The translations under genes and the position numbers were made by a program. DNA of 64,000 bases. It comes from UBA10324 sp038326325. GTDB lineage: Bacteria > Bacteroidota > Bacteroidia > Chitinophagales > UBA10324. This document shows, in pieces, positions 52,716 to 62,108 of the stretch. The notes under the pieces are model-generated. The model was not told where the DNA came from and did no database searches. It saw nothing but the letters and a program-made list of their open reading frames with translations. The first letter of the stretch is position 1. Each line of letters begins with the position of its first letter. The DNA lies in the NCBI GenBank assembly GCA_038326325.1, contig JBBQJW010000001.1:62001-126000 (forward strand). Direction: 5' to 3'.

Positions 52716-53987
52716 TTAATCATTAATTGAACGACCAAGGAATGTAAGAACATCTCTGAATCCGACATATGCTTTTGCAGAATCCTGATATTCAAAATTA
52801 CGAACACCCGTCTGGCAATAGTATGCAATGTCTTTCCATGAACCTCCGCGAATAACTTTCCGCTTCAAGGTTATTGCATCACTATTCTGAGCATTATATT
52901 GAATATCCGGATTCAAATCCCATACAAATGAATATGAGTTTTCGTAGAAAGCAGTTGAAGTCCACTCAGAAACATTACCAGCCATATTGTAAAGACCGTA
53001 ATCATTCGGGAAGTAAGCATCAACTTTAACAGTATAAAAACCACCATCGTCGGGATAATCTCCACGACCAGGTTTGAAGTTTGCAAGAATACATCCCTTC
53101 TTATTTCTCATATAAGGTCCGCCCCATGGATATGGAGAAATGTCTCTTCCACCTCTTGCTGCATATTCCCATTCCGATTCAGTTGGTAAACGAAATTCAT
53201 CATTAATAACATCACCTAACTCCGTTCTGAAATCGTTCCAGAAGCGAGTGCGCCATTTTGAGAAAGCAGTAACCTGTTTCCAATCAACACCAACGACAGG
53301 ATAATTATCAAAGGCAGGATGCCAGAAATAATTGCGAGTCATTGGTTCATTATAAGAATAGGTAAAGTCGTGAACCCAACACAATGTATCAGGATAAACA
53401 TTTACAATTTCAGTCATAATTACTGAACTTCTATCAAAATCAGAATTATGTGGATTTGAACCCGAGGTTCTGTTCTCTTCTTTAGCAGCCGTTTTAAAAT
53501 CTACCCAGTAATAAACATAATTAAGCAGCTTAGTATTAATTTCCTTTCTTCCTAATATTCTTTGGTTTTCAGGTGTATAAAGCGAAGCAAGATTATCCTG
53601 AACTTCTTCGTCTTCCCAATCAATTTTTTCATGCCAGTTAACAGCATTATCATCAATTAAATAATCTCCCCCTAAAATTTTATGCGCAATTGAATCTTTT
53701 ACAAACTCAACAAACTGACGATACTCATTATTTGAAATTTCCGTTTCATCCATAAAAAATCCTTGAATAGAAATGGACTTAGGTTTTTGAATTAAGGCAT
53801 TGTTGATGTCCTGATCACTTTGCCCAATATGCAAAGTTCCTGAAGGGATATAAATCATACCATAAGGTACAATCGTATTCCATTCCGGTCTGTCGAGAAC
53901 ACCAAGAAGCTGCCCATTGTACCCGCCATTGCAAGCAGCAAACAGGCACACAATTCCTATTAGGAAACACCTTGAAAGTTTAATCAT
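52716..53987 (-). CDS. gldK: Gliding motility/T9SS lipoprotein GldK (PorK)
   Basis: The ATG at 53987 yields a lipoprotein signal (MIKLSRCFLIGIVCLFAAC). The protein (423 residues) has the FGE/sulfatase-modifying fold: IYIPSGTLHIGQSDQD, FFMDETEISNNEYRQFVEFV, RLPTESEWEYAARGGRD, LYNMAGNVSEWTSTAFYENS and VIRGGSWKDIAYYCQT. The catalytic Cys of true FGE is not expected in GldK. It forms the outer-membrane ring with GldN. It begins the gldKLMN operon; an ATG at 54005 is 6 residues earlier. Confidence 0.95.
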   Translation of the reverse strand: MIKLSRCFLIGIVCLFAACNGGYNGQLLGVLDRPEWNTIVPYGMIYIPSGTLHIGQSDQDINNALIQKPKSISIQGFFMDETEISNNEYRQFVEFVKDSIAHKILGGDYLIDDNAVNWHEKIDWEDEEVQDNLASLYTPENQRILGRKEINTKLLNYVYYWVDFKTAAKEENRTSGSNPHNSDFDRSSVIMTEIVNVYPDTLCWVHDFTYSYNEPMTRNYFWHPAFDNYPVVGVDWKQVTAFSKWRTRFWNDFRTELGDVINDEFRLPTESEWEYAARGGRDISPYPWGGPYMRNKKGCILANFKPGRGDYPDDGGFYTVKVDAYFPNDYGLYNMAGNVSEWTSTAFYENSYSFVWDLNPDIQYNAQNSDAITLKRKVIRGGSWKDIAYYCQTGVRNFEYQDSAKAYVGFRDVLTFLGRSIND

Positions 53988-54162
53988 GGTTCGTGGTTTA
54001 TTCACTTAGCTTGTAGAGGTTGACTATAGAAAATTATTTAGGGTTGGTAAAAATAATTATTTCATTGTTCTATCCAAATCAAATTTAAAGAACCTGACTT
54101 TGTAGGTGTGACGCATTTTAACGGAGGTTCGAACCAAAAGGTTACAATCCTGTGACATTATT

Positions 54163-55140
54163 TTAAAAGCGAGGGGTAAAAATTACTTTCTCGGGTTTAG
54201 CTGGTTTAGATAAACTGGTTGAATAATGAATCATCAATTCATGTGAACCATCATTTGCTGATGATAATTTCGATAATGAAAATTCATAAGCATATCCGAT
54301 TGAAAAATCCTGACTAAGATTAATTCCTAAAAATCCAATCACTGCGTCTTTCGCTTTTGAATCGAATCCTCTGTACCCCACACCAACCCATCCAAGGTTT
54401 TTATATCCAACTAATAACGATGATTCAGTTTGTAATTCATTGAAGTTATACTTGACGATTGCAGATGGTTTAAAACTAAAGTCTTTGTTTTTATTAATTG
54501 TGAATGTTACACTACTTAAAATATTTCTTTCAAGGTTGATTAAAAGGTTTCCATTAGCCGCAGAATATTTTAAAGCCGGCTGTAATACATGAGACCCTGC
54601 AAATCCGATATTCATAAATTTGTTAAGGTAAAAAATACCAACAGAAAAATCGGGGCCGATAGATGAAACAGTATTTACAGGAAGAAGATTGTCGTTGTGA
54701 TTTATAATTGAACCGGAATAATCCCCGTCAGGTGCCCGAAGTTTGGAGCCATCAATTGACGATTGAATAATTCCTCCACGAAATCCAAAACCAAATCGGT
54801 TATTCTTTTTGCCTGTTATGAATGAATATCCCAACATTGAATAAGTGTTACGCTGAACACCTTGCTGGTTATTCAGAACAAAAATTCCAAGTCCACCACT
54901 TAATGAAGGAACATAGGAACTAAATGAAATTGCCTGAGCTGTTGGATGACCTGTAATGTTTACCCATTGCGTTCTGCCAATTAGAGAAACATCAATGGAT
55001 TTTGTAATTCCGCAAACGGCTGGGTTATAAAACTCAGGATTTACAGCCCCGTAAGCAAACTGTGGAAGTTGCTGAGAAAAAATTTTTCCGTTAAAAGAAA
55101 ACATACAAATAATAATTGCAATTAAAAAATAATTTCTCAT
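54163..55140 (-). CDS. PorP/SprF family type IX secretion membrane protein
   Basis: This protein of about 325 residues has a signal peptide (MRNYFLIAIIICMFSFNGKIF) and the PorP/SprF opening YGAVNPEFYNPAVCGITKSI. Beta-barrel segments follow (LSGGLGIFVLNNQQGVQRNT, RFGFGFRGGIIQSSIDG) up to FSIGYAYEFSLSKLSSAND. These proteins partner PorE/SprT-type surface proteins or large T9SS cargo. The location directly upstream of gldK is the conserved arrangement. I used the inner ATG at 55140 rather than 55155. Confidence 0.92.
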   Translation of the reverse strand: MRNYFLIAIIICMFSFNGKIFSQQLPQFAYGAVNPEFYNPAVCGITKSIDVSLIGRTQWVNITGHPTAQAISFSSYVPSLSGGLGIFVLNNQQGVQRNTYSMLGYSFITGKKNNRFGFGFRGGIIQSSIDGSKLRAPDGDYSGSIINHNDNLLPVNTVSSIGPDFSVGIFYLNKFMNIGFAGSHVLQPALKYSAANGNLLINLERNILSSVTFTINKNKDFSFKPSAIVKYNFNELQTESSLLVGYKNLGWVGVGYRGFDSKAKDAVIGFLGINLSQDFSIGYAYEFSLSKLSSANDGSHELMIHYSTSLSKPAKPEKVIFTPRF

Positions 55141-55178
55141 TCCTTTTCTCTCCATAAAATAAAAATAGTCTTTACTGT

Positions 55179-57242
55179 TTAATCTGCAAATGAATTTATT
55201 TTGTTCAGGAATTCTTCAACTGAAAATGTCGGTTGTTCACACGCAAAATTTCTGCACAAATAAAAATAAGTCTTGTCAGAAAAATTCTTGTCGTTTAAAA
55301 TCGGGAGTCTTGTTTCCTGAAATTCTGAAGACGCTATAATATTTAGCGGAAGAAATTTTGCGAGAATTTTTTCAGATTCAGTTTTAGAATTTTTTCCCGT
55401 AACAGCTATTTCGTTGAAACCAAAATCATGAGCAGTTAATCCGACTAACCAGTTTCCGAACGAAGAAGAAAATTGTTCCGCGATGTTTTGAACTTTTGAA
55501 TACATCTGAAAAGACATTTCCAGCCATCCTGCATTATCGAAATACAAACCAAGTTTGTATAAATTTTCTGTCATCATTGAATTACCTGAAGGAGTTGCAT
55601 TATCAAAATATTCCTTCTTTCGAACCACAACATCTTTTTGCCAATCGGGAGTGAAAAAGAAAAGTGGTTCTTTACTATCAAAAAAATGCTCGATAACATA
55701 CTGTAACAGTTCACTTGCTTTTTCAAGCCACACAACATTAAAAGTCAATTCGTAAACATCAATGCACGCTTTAATTAATGAAGCATAGTCGTCTAAGAAA
55801 GCAGGATTGGTTGCAATACCATTTTTATAGTTATGATGAAAAGCGCCTTGATGTTTTTCATCTTTAAATTTTTCAAATAGAAATTTTAAACTTTCAATCG
55901 CCGTTTCACAATATTTTTTATTGCCAGTTGCTTTCGATGCATTTGAAAAAGCGGAAATCATAAATGCATTCCAACTCAAAATGATTTTATCGTCTAAAGC
56001 GGGGCGAATTCTTTTGGTTCGCTCATCCAGTAATTTTTTCTTTCCTGATGAAATCAAATTTCTTAAATCTGATTCCTTGATTTTTTTTCTTACTGAAAAA
56101 TCTTCTATGCTTTCCGTGATATTCAGGATATTTTTTTCTTCCCAGTTTCCTTTATCTGTTACATTAAGGTATTCACAAAAAATTTCAGCTTCATCTTTCA
56201 AGCAATTTTCAATTTCTTTTTTACCCCACACATAAAATTTTCCTTCCACTCCTTCTGAGTCCGCATCGAGACTTGAATAAAATCCTCCTTCTGAATTCTT
56301 TAATTCACGATTAACAAATTCAAGTGTTTCATCAATTACTATTAAATAATTTTTATCACTTGTGAGTTTATAAGCATCTGCATAAGTTGAAACCAGTAAC
56401 GCATTATCGTAAAGCATCTTTTCAAAATGAGGAACAAGCCATTTGTCATCAGTTGAATATCTTGAAAATCCTCCTCCTATCTGATCATAAATTCCACCAT
56501 TCATCATTTTATCCAGCGAGAGTGTTACATGCCGCAAAGCGCTTTCATCCTTCGTGAAAAAATAATGATGCATGAGAAAATTCAAACAAAATGTTCCAGG
56601 AAATTTCGGCGCGCCGCCAATTCCTCCTTCAATTTTATCGAACTGAGTTTTCAGGTTTTCAAATGCAAGTGGTGAAATTTTTTCGTTTGAAGTTTTCGCT
56701 TGATACTTATTCAGCAATTCGTTTCTTCCCTGCATCATCTCTGTTAAATCATTCGACTGATTTATCAGTTCTGATTTTTTTTCTTTCCATGCCTTCGAAA
56801 TTCCATTCAATAAATTAATCCACGATGGTCGGTTGTAAGAAGGTCGCGGTGGAAAATAAGTTCCGCCATAAAACGGTTTTAAATCCGGCGTGAGAAAAAC
56901 ATTCAATGGCCATCCACCACTTCCACTCATTATCTGAACCGATTCCATATAAATATTGTCAAGGTCGGGTCGCTCCTCTCTGTCAATTTTTATGTTGATG
57001 AAATTTTCATTCATGAACGCAGCTACATCTTCATTCTCAAAAGATTCATGTTCCATCACATGACACCAATGACATGCTGCGTATCCGATGCTGACTAAAA
57101 TTGGTTTGTCGTCGCGTTTTGCTTTTGCAATTGCCTCATCGCTCCACGGAAACCAATTGACCGGATTGTGCGAATGCTGTAACAGATACGGACTGCTTTC
57201 ATTGATAAGATGATTTGTAAAACGATACTCAACTGTTTCCAT
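55179..57242 (-). CDS. Thioredoxin-domain (DUF255/YyaL-like) protein
   Basis: At 687 residues this is a homologue of spermatogenesis-associated protein 20. The N-terminal thioredoxin-like domain has AACHWCHVMEHESFEN, CxxC being the redox pair, followed by FINIKIDREERPDLDNIYME. The C-terminal alpha/alpha-barrel is related to glycosidases of the N-acylglucosamine epimerase type (YDQIGGGFSRYSTDDKWLVP, HFEKMLYDNALL). Function is unknown despite wide distribution. It is not in the gld operon. Confidence 0.9.
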   Translation of the reverse strand: METVEYRFTNHLINESSPYLLQHSHNPVNWFPWSDEAIAKAKRDDKPILVSIGYAACHWCHVMEHESFENEDVAAFMNENFINIKIDREERPDLDNIYMESVQIMSGSGGWPLNVFLTPDLKPFYGGTYFPPRPSYNRPSWINLLNGISKAWKEKKSELINQSNDLTEMMQGRNELLNKYQAKTSNEKISPLAFENLKTQFDKIEGGIGGAPKFPGTFCLNFLMHHYFFTKDESALRHVTLSLDKMMNGGIYDQIGGGFSRYSTDDKWLVPHFEKMLYDNALLVSTYADAYKLTSDKNYLIVIDETLEFVNRELKNSEGGFYSSLDADSEGVEGKFYVWGKKEIENCLKDEAEIFCEYLNVTDKGNWEEKNILNITESIEDFSVRKKIKESDLRNLISSGKKKLLDERTKRIRPALDDKIILSWNAFMISAFSNASKATGNKKYCETAIESLKFLFEKFKDEKHQGAFHHNYKNGIATNPAFLDDYASLIKACIDVYELTFNVVWLEKASELLQYVIEHFFDSKEPLFFFTPDWQKDVVVRKKEYFDNATPSGNSMMTENLYKLGLYFDNAGWLEMSFQMYSKVQNIAEQFSSSFGNWLVGLTAHDFGFNEIAVTGKNSKTESEKILAKFLPLNIIASSEFQETRLPILNDKNFSDKTYFYLCRNFACEQPTFSVEEFLNKINSFAD

Positions 57243-57279
57243 AGAACGAAGGAACAGATTTAACTTTCAGCGGAAAAAA

Positions 57280-58182
57280 TTATTTCTTTTTTGATGCGAC
57301 TATATAATTATCAATCGCCATTATCATTGAAGGTGTTTCAATGGAAGGAGCTTTGATATCGCAACGCAAATTCGCCGTATCAAGTGCTTGTTGTGTCAAG
57401 GGACCAAAACCACCTATCACCTGATTGCGTTGTTTGTAATCAGGGAAATTGTGTAACAGTGCATTCACTCCCGTCGGACCAAAAAATATCAGTGCATCAT
57501 AATTGATATCCTTTTTCTTCAACTCAATCGGAACTGTTTTTAAAATAACCGCTTCAGCAAACTCAATATTTGTCTTCTTAAGAAAATCAGGGACATCTGA
57601 TTTATGAATATCCGCACAAGGCAATAAAAATCTTTCCCCATCATTCCGATGATGATTAATCACTTTGAAAAAATTCGGGAGTGTTCCATCACCAAAAAAA
57701 ACTTTCCGCTTGCGATACAAAATATATTTCTGCAAGTACAAAGCAATCGCCTCAGTCATGCAATAGTATTTTGTTTCGTCGGGCATGCGGAGGCGCAACT
57801 CTTCGCACAGTTTAAAATAAGAATCAATAATATTTCTGCTTGTAAAAATAACTGACTGAAAAGTGAGCGGATGAATTTTATAACGGCGAAACTCGCGATT
57901 CTCAATACCGACTAACTGAATGAAAGGCAAAAATTCAAATTCAACTTTATACTTGCGCGATAACTCGGCGTAAGGATTTTTATCGTTCTCCGGTTTTGAC
58001 TGAGTAATTAAAATTGTTTTGATTGGTCGGACAGGTGTAACAGTTACTGCTGGTGTAACAGTCTTTTTCGGCTCAATAGTTTTCGAACCTTTTTTACTGA
58101 ATGAATTTTTTACTCTCACAGCTGCCTTCGATATTGACTTGGCAACTTTTTTTATGGACTTCTTCGTCTTTGTCAACTTCAT
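57280..58182 (-). CDS. hemD: Uroporphyrinogen-III synthase with basic N-terminal extension
   Basis: HemD closes and inverts ring D in tetrapyrrole synthesis. From about residue 57 the 300-residue sequence shows the Bacteroidota form: LITQSKPENDKNPYAELSRK, FLPFIQLVGIENREFRRYKI and ALIFFGPTGVNALLHNF then GGFGPLTQQALD. The first 55 residues are Lys/Ser/Thr/Pro-rich (TKKSIKKVAKSISKAAVRVK), an extension I would not expect; its TVTP repeats are encoded by two copies of TGTAACA. It is next to the DUF4271 gene, a pairing common in the phylum. Confidence 0.9.
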   Translation of the reverse strand: MKLTKTKKSIKKVAKSISKAAVRVKNSFSKKGSKTIEPKKTVTPAVTVTPVRPIKTILITQSKPENDKNPYAELSRKYKVEFEFLPFIQLVGIENREFRRYKIHPLTFQSVIFTSRNIIDSYFKLCEELRLRMPDETKYYCMTEAIALYLQKYILYRKRKVFFGDGTLPNFFKVINHHRNDGERFLLPCADIHKSDVPDFLKKTNIEFAEAVILKTVPIELKKKDINYDALIFFGPTGVNALLHNFPDYKQRNQVIGGFGPLTQQALDTANLRCDIKAPSIETPSMIMAIDNYIVASKKK

Positions 58183-58206
58183 TCAAGGAGTTTTACTTCA
58201 AATCAG

Positions 58207-59154
58207 TTACAATCCTTTCGCCCAATCCATCACCAACTTTACAAAAATCACAAGGGGCGCTATTTCGAGGGTGCAAATATAGACGAGAAAGTGAAACTTA
58301 TGCTTCGCAAAATAATCTCCGCCAATGCTGAATCCGCGCAAATACCGAAATAGAATAATAGCAATCACTACCCCGATACTCACCATCATTACAATCTGAC
58401 TTACGAGTTGCGGAGCAAACGCGATAAAGAAAAGTAGTGGCAAAAGCACAATGCCTGTTACACGGTTGAGTTGAACTTCGTTGAACTGATAAAAATTAAT
58501 TTCTTTTTTAAATGGGAATAAACTACCGGCAATTCGCATTACGCCAAAGCGAGCAACTAATACAGCACCGGCAATAATTAATGCGATACACATCAACCAC
58601 CAGTAGGGCGGAATGAAATGAAAATTCAACGCTACTAAAAAAAGAAAAACACCAATTGTCAATGCAGAATTCAAACTTAGCAAAAAAGCACCCAGGCGAA
58701 CGATACCAAAGTTGTCACGAAAAATCTGTTGGTTTATTCCAAGTGGTTTAAAAATCTGAAATACTTCGCTGAACTCACGAGCATAGCTCACTCGCATAAA
58801 AACAAGAAACACACTTAGCGAAAGCAAAAGATAAAACATCCACGATTTCCAACTGTCGTTTCGTTTGCGCAATATCACCTCATCATCTGCCTTTTGTTTT
58901 ATGTTTTGAAAAACGATGTCTGGATTTTTTAACTTCCATTTATCTTTTGGCCTGATGGAGTTATCTGTAACAGTCGGAATAAACTGATTGAGAATATGAA
59001 TATTCGGAATAGAATCGTGATGAATAATGACAGAATGACTATTCACAGGATGAATAGCAGAATCAATTTGCGCTAAACAATTTGAAACAACGAGTGTAAC
59101 ACTCATCATGAAAAATAAAATCAGGAATTTTAGTTTGTTAAAATCAGAACTCAT
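58207..59154 (-). CDS. DUF4271 membrane protein
   Basis: These 315 residues have an N-terminal membrane anchor/signal (FLILFFMMSVTLVVSNCLAQ) and six or more membrane helices in the second half (FYLLLSLSVFLVFMRVSYAR, LNSALTIGVFLFLVALNFHF). They end in a conserved YICTLEIAPLVIFVKLVMDW. DUF4271 proteins stand next to hemD in many Bacteroidota; function is unknown. The start overlaps the end of the BamA/TamA-like gene by 11 bp. Confidence 0.88.
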   Translation of the reverse strand: MSSDFNKLKFLILFFMMSVTLVVSNCLAQIDSAIHPVNSHSVIIHHDSIPNIHILNQFIPTVTDNSIRPKDKWKLKNPDIVFQNIKQKADDEVILRKRNDSWKSWMFYLLLSLSVFLVFMRVSYAREFSEVFQIFKPLGINQQIFRDNFGIVRLGAFLLSLNSALTIGVFLFLVALNFHFIPPYWWLMCIALIIAGAVLVARFGVMRIAGSLFPFKKEINFYQFNEVQLNRVTGIVLLPLLFFIAFAPQLVSQIVMMVSIGVVIAIILFRYLRGFSIGGDYFAKHKFHFLVYICTLEIAPLVIFVKLVMDWAKGL

Positions 59155-60925
59155 TGATGTAACCGAAATGAATTTTAGCTGAACGCAATTGAACCGGATT
59201 TCCTCTTTCGCTTCCCACCGCGTAACTCACGCCAAAGATGCCAGCCTTTGTTTGAAATGTCAAACCGGCTCCAACTCCCTTTGGGAAATCGGTGTAAAAA
59301 TTATTCGGCAATTGATGTTCGATGTAAGCGATATCACAAAACAAAAACAAGTACGAAGTGCGTTGTATTAGGTAACGATATTCCGCCGTAAAAACATTGT
59401 ACCACGAAGCATAAACCGATTGTTCATCGAATCCTCGTAATAATCTGTTGCCGCCAATGCGATACAATTCGTTCTGAAAAATATCTGGAGCAACAAGTGA
59501 TTTCGTTTGAAAAGATAATTTTAAAACCTGCGTGCGTGAAATGGAAGTGTACTTATCTGCCTTCGCCTGGAATTCGAATCGCAAAGATTTTTTCGGGAGA
59601 GAATCGTAGAGTAAAGTGAAATTAAAAGTCGAATCATTCAAATCGTGGAGGTGTGTGATAACCAGATTGCGAATCACTTTCCGATTGCCGACTGCTGCTG
59701 ACGCAAACAAGTACCAACCCTTTCGTGGACTCAATCTGAAATCTAATTTTTCATAAGCCGTTTCCAAACCATAGTATGTAACAGACAAATCAATTTGTGA
59801 TGGAAGCGTGTGTGATTGTTTTATTTCGAAAGTATCAATCGAAAGCAAGGACGAAGAAGTGTTACGCACAAAACCTTTGATGTAATTTCTTCCTGAGAAT
59901 AAATATTGCAACCCGATTTCCTTTTTCACATCAATGTAAAAAGTATCATTCTTATTTATTTCAAATCCGAGATTGATGCCGAATGGTTGCTGTAACAAAT
60001 ATGGATATTGTAAAGCAGATTTGAATTCAGTACTTCGCGGTTGCAGTTTATCGAGACTCAAAGTCAGGCGCTCACCTCGCCCCAAAACATTCCACATATC
60101 CAATGACCCATGACCTGTTACAACCACTTTCCCCGACACGCGGTTGTTTGGCAATACACCAATCACTAAATCGAACTTGCTTGCATTTCTGTTTTTCAAT
60201 TGCAGAAGAATACTCGCTTTATTATCGTTAAAAATTATTCGCGCCGAGGTTTCTTCCTGTACAAACGGAATTTCTCCAATCTGCCTATTGATTTGCTGAA
60301 TCAGACTCTCGTTGTATAAATCGCCTGGCTTTATTCCAAGGTAACCATACAGATATGCATTTGCAATTTTTACTTCGCCATCAACTTTAATACTGTCAAT
60401 CGTAATCAGTTTTCCTTTATCAATCATCAGAGATGCGCTCAGCAAATTTTCTTTCCACGCAATACAATCAAGCCACACTTTCGCAAATGGATATCCATTG
60501 TTCTCACAATAAGTCACCAATTTTTCTTCGATTGATTTTACTTCCTTGTAATAAAATTTTTTCTGAGTAAAAGAATTTGTTTTCAGATTAATCCGGCTCA
60601 GTAAATCTTCATTCACATTTCCTTTTGATAGAAAGGCCCACTCCACCTGTTTATTCAGATGAATAAAAGCAGTAAGTTGATTAGAATCACTTTGAAAACT
60701 ATCAGCAGCCGAAAGCAAAAAACCTTCACCGTACAATTGATTGAAAACTGAAACGAGTTCCTTTGTTGCTGTAATAGAATCACTGACTGTGCTTCGATAC
60801 TTTACAAGTTTGTGAAGTGTAACGGTATCTTTGTCGGAAGGCACAACCCTCAAATGATAAATTTGCTGCGCATGACCAAGAGTAAAACAGAAAATAAAAA
60901 TTACACTGAGCGCAGCTCGCAACAT
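59144..60925 (-). CDS. BamA/TamA-like outer-membrane beta-barrel protein
   Basis: This 593-residue protein has a signal peptide (MLRAALSVIFIFCFTLGHAQ). Two POTRA-like segments are seen (ITIDSIKVDGEVKIANAYLY, FVQEETSARIIFNDNKASIL). The barrel contains the Omp85 RGF-type motif RIGGNRLLRGFDEQS and ends in an aromatic residue (IHFGYINEF). It is shorter than BamA, closer to TamA. A role in outer-membrane protein or lipid transport is inferred. It is divergent from hemW with only 38 bp between starts. Confidence 0.88.
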   Translation of the reverse strand: MLRAALSVIFIFCFTLGHAQQIYHLRVVPSDKDTVTLHKLVKYRSTVSDSITATKELVSVFNQLYGEGFLLSAADSFQSDSNQLTAFIHLNKQVEWAFLSKGNVNEDLLSRINLKTNSFTQKKFYYKEVKSIEEKLVTYCENNGYPFAKVWLDCIAWKENLLSASLMIDKGKLITIDSIKVDGEVKIANAYLYGYLGIKPGDLYNESLIQQINRQIGEIPFVQEETSARIIFNDNKASILLQLKNRNASKFDLVIGVLPNNRVSGKVVVTGHGSLDMWNVLGRGERLTLSLDKLQPRSTEFKSALQYPYLLQQPFGINLGFEINKNDTFYIDVKKEIGLQYLFSGRNYIKGFVRNTSSSLLSIDTFEIKQSHTLPSQIDLSVTYYGLETAYEKLDFRLSPRKGWYLFASAAVGNRKVIRNLVITHLHDLNDSTFNFTLLYDSLPKKSLRFEFQAKADKYTSISRTQVLKLSFQTKSLVAPDIFQNELYRIGGNRLLRGFDEQSVYASWYNVFTAEYRYLIQRTSYLFLFCDIAYIEHQLPNNFYTDFPKGVGAGLTFQTKAGIFGVSYAVGSERGNPVQLRSAKIHFGYINEF

Positions 60926-60963
60926 TCAACAATTTTTTTTCAAAATTAATCGGCAGTAAAACT

Positions 60964-62088
60964 ATGGCAGGGATTTATGTTCACATTCCATTTTGCGCAA
61001 AGGCATGTCATTATTGTGATTTTCATTTTACAACTACTCAATATTACCGAAGTGAAATCATTTCGCAAATGGTAAATGAAATTGAGTTGCGGAAAAATTA
61101 TTTATCGGAACGAAAACTCAACACTATTTATTTCGGTGGCGGCACTCCTTCTATTCTGAATGAAGAAGAATTGAATTTATTGCTCAATAGTATTCACAAA
61201 AATTTTTCAGTTGATGTGAATGCGGAAATAACACTCGAAGCAAATCCTGATGATTTATCAATAAAGAAATTAAAAATGTTGAAGCGCACGGGCATTAATC
61301 GACTGAGCATAGGCATACAAAGTTTTCGCAACGAAGATTTAAAATGGATGAATCGTGCACATAATTCTGAGCAGGCAATTGCAGCCGTAAAAGATGCAGC
61401 AGCCGTCGGCTTCAATAATATCAGCATTGATTTGATTTATGGTTTACCAACATCAACACTCGACGACTGGAAAAAAAACCTGGAGTTCGCTGTAGCACTT
61501 CCGGTTCAGCATCTCTCCTGTTATTGTTTAACTGTGGAAGAACACACGCCGTTACACCACTTTATTAAAAAAGGAAAAGTGAAAGAGAAAGAAGATGAAT
61601 CAAGTTCTGAAGAATTTTTGTTCACGCATCAATTTCTTGAAGCGAATAATTATCATCATTACGAAATTTCAAATTATGGTTTGGAAAATTTTCACAGTAA
61701 ACACAACAGCAGTTATTGGGAGAATGAACCATATCTCGGAATTGGTCCTTCAGCACATTCTTTCTATGGCAACTCGCGGCAATGGAATATCGCCAATAAT
61801 ATTCAGTATCTCAATCTGATGAAGGAAGGAAAACCGTTTTTCGAAAAAGAAGAACTCACAACTGAACAACGATTCAACGAATACCTGATGACAGGCTTGA
61901 GAACTGCAAAAGGGATTTCATTCAAACACATCGAAACTTTTTTCGGGAAAAATTATGCTGACGAATTGCAGCAAAAAATTTCTGTTCATGAATTTCCGGC
62001 TGATTTTGAAATGCAAAATTTCAATCTTCATCTCACCATCGAAGGAATGTTGAAACTCAATTCCATTTTGATAGAGTGGATGAAATAA
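60964..62088 (+). CDS. hemW: HemW-like radical SAM heme chaperone
   Basis: At 374 residues the sequence has the radical-SAM cluster motif CxxxCxxC in FCAKACHYCDFHF (Cys11/15/18), then NTIYFGGGTPSIL and SLGIQSFRNEDLKWM-type segments. HemW is a heme-trafficking relative of coproporphyrinogen oxidase HemN and lacks the extra Cys after the motif that HemN has. Together with hemD nearby it suggests a tetrapyrrole theme. The next gene starts 20 bp after. Confidence 0.93.
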   Translation: MAGIYVHIPFCAKACHYCDFHFTTTQYYRSEIISQMVNEIELRKNYLSERKLNTIYFGGGTPSILNEEELNLLLNSIHKNFSVDVNAEITLEANPDDLSIKKLKMLKRTGINRLSIGIQSFRNEDLKWMNRAHNSEQAIAAVKDAAAVGFNNISIDLIYGLPTSTLDDWKKNLEFAVALPVQHLSCYCLTVEEHTPLHHFIKKGKVKEKEDESSSEEFLFTHQFLEANNYHHYEISNYGLENFHSKHNSSYWENEPYLGIGPSAHSFYGNSRQWNIANNIQYLNLMKEGKPFFEKEELTTEQRFNEYLMTGLRTAKGISFKHIETFFGKNYADELQQKISVHEFPADFEMQNFNLHLTIEGMLKLNSILIEWMK

Positions 62089-62108
62089 GTTTGTCGCAAT
62101 TAATTTTT

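Noticed and set aside
54006..54162. Promoter of gldK with TAAATTTG on the minus strand at 54080-54087
   Set aside because: The -7 word fits, but no TTG/TTTG stands at a workable distance upstream, so I did not list it as a feature.
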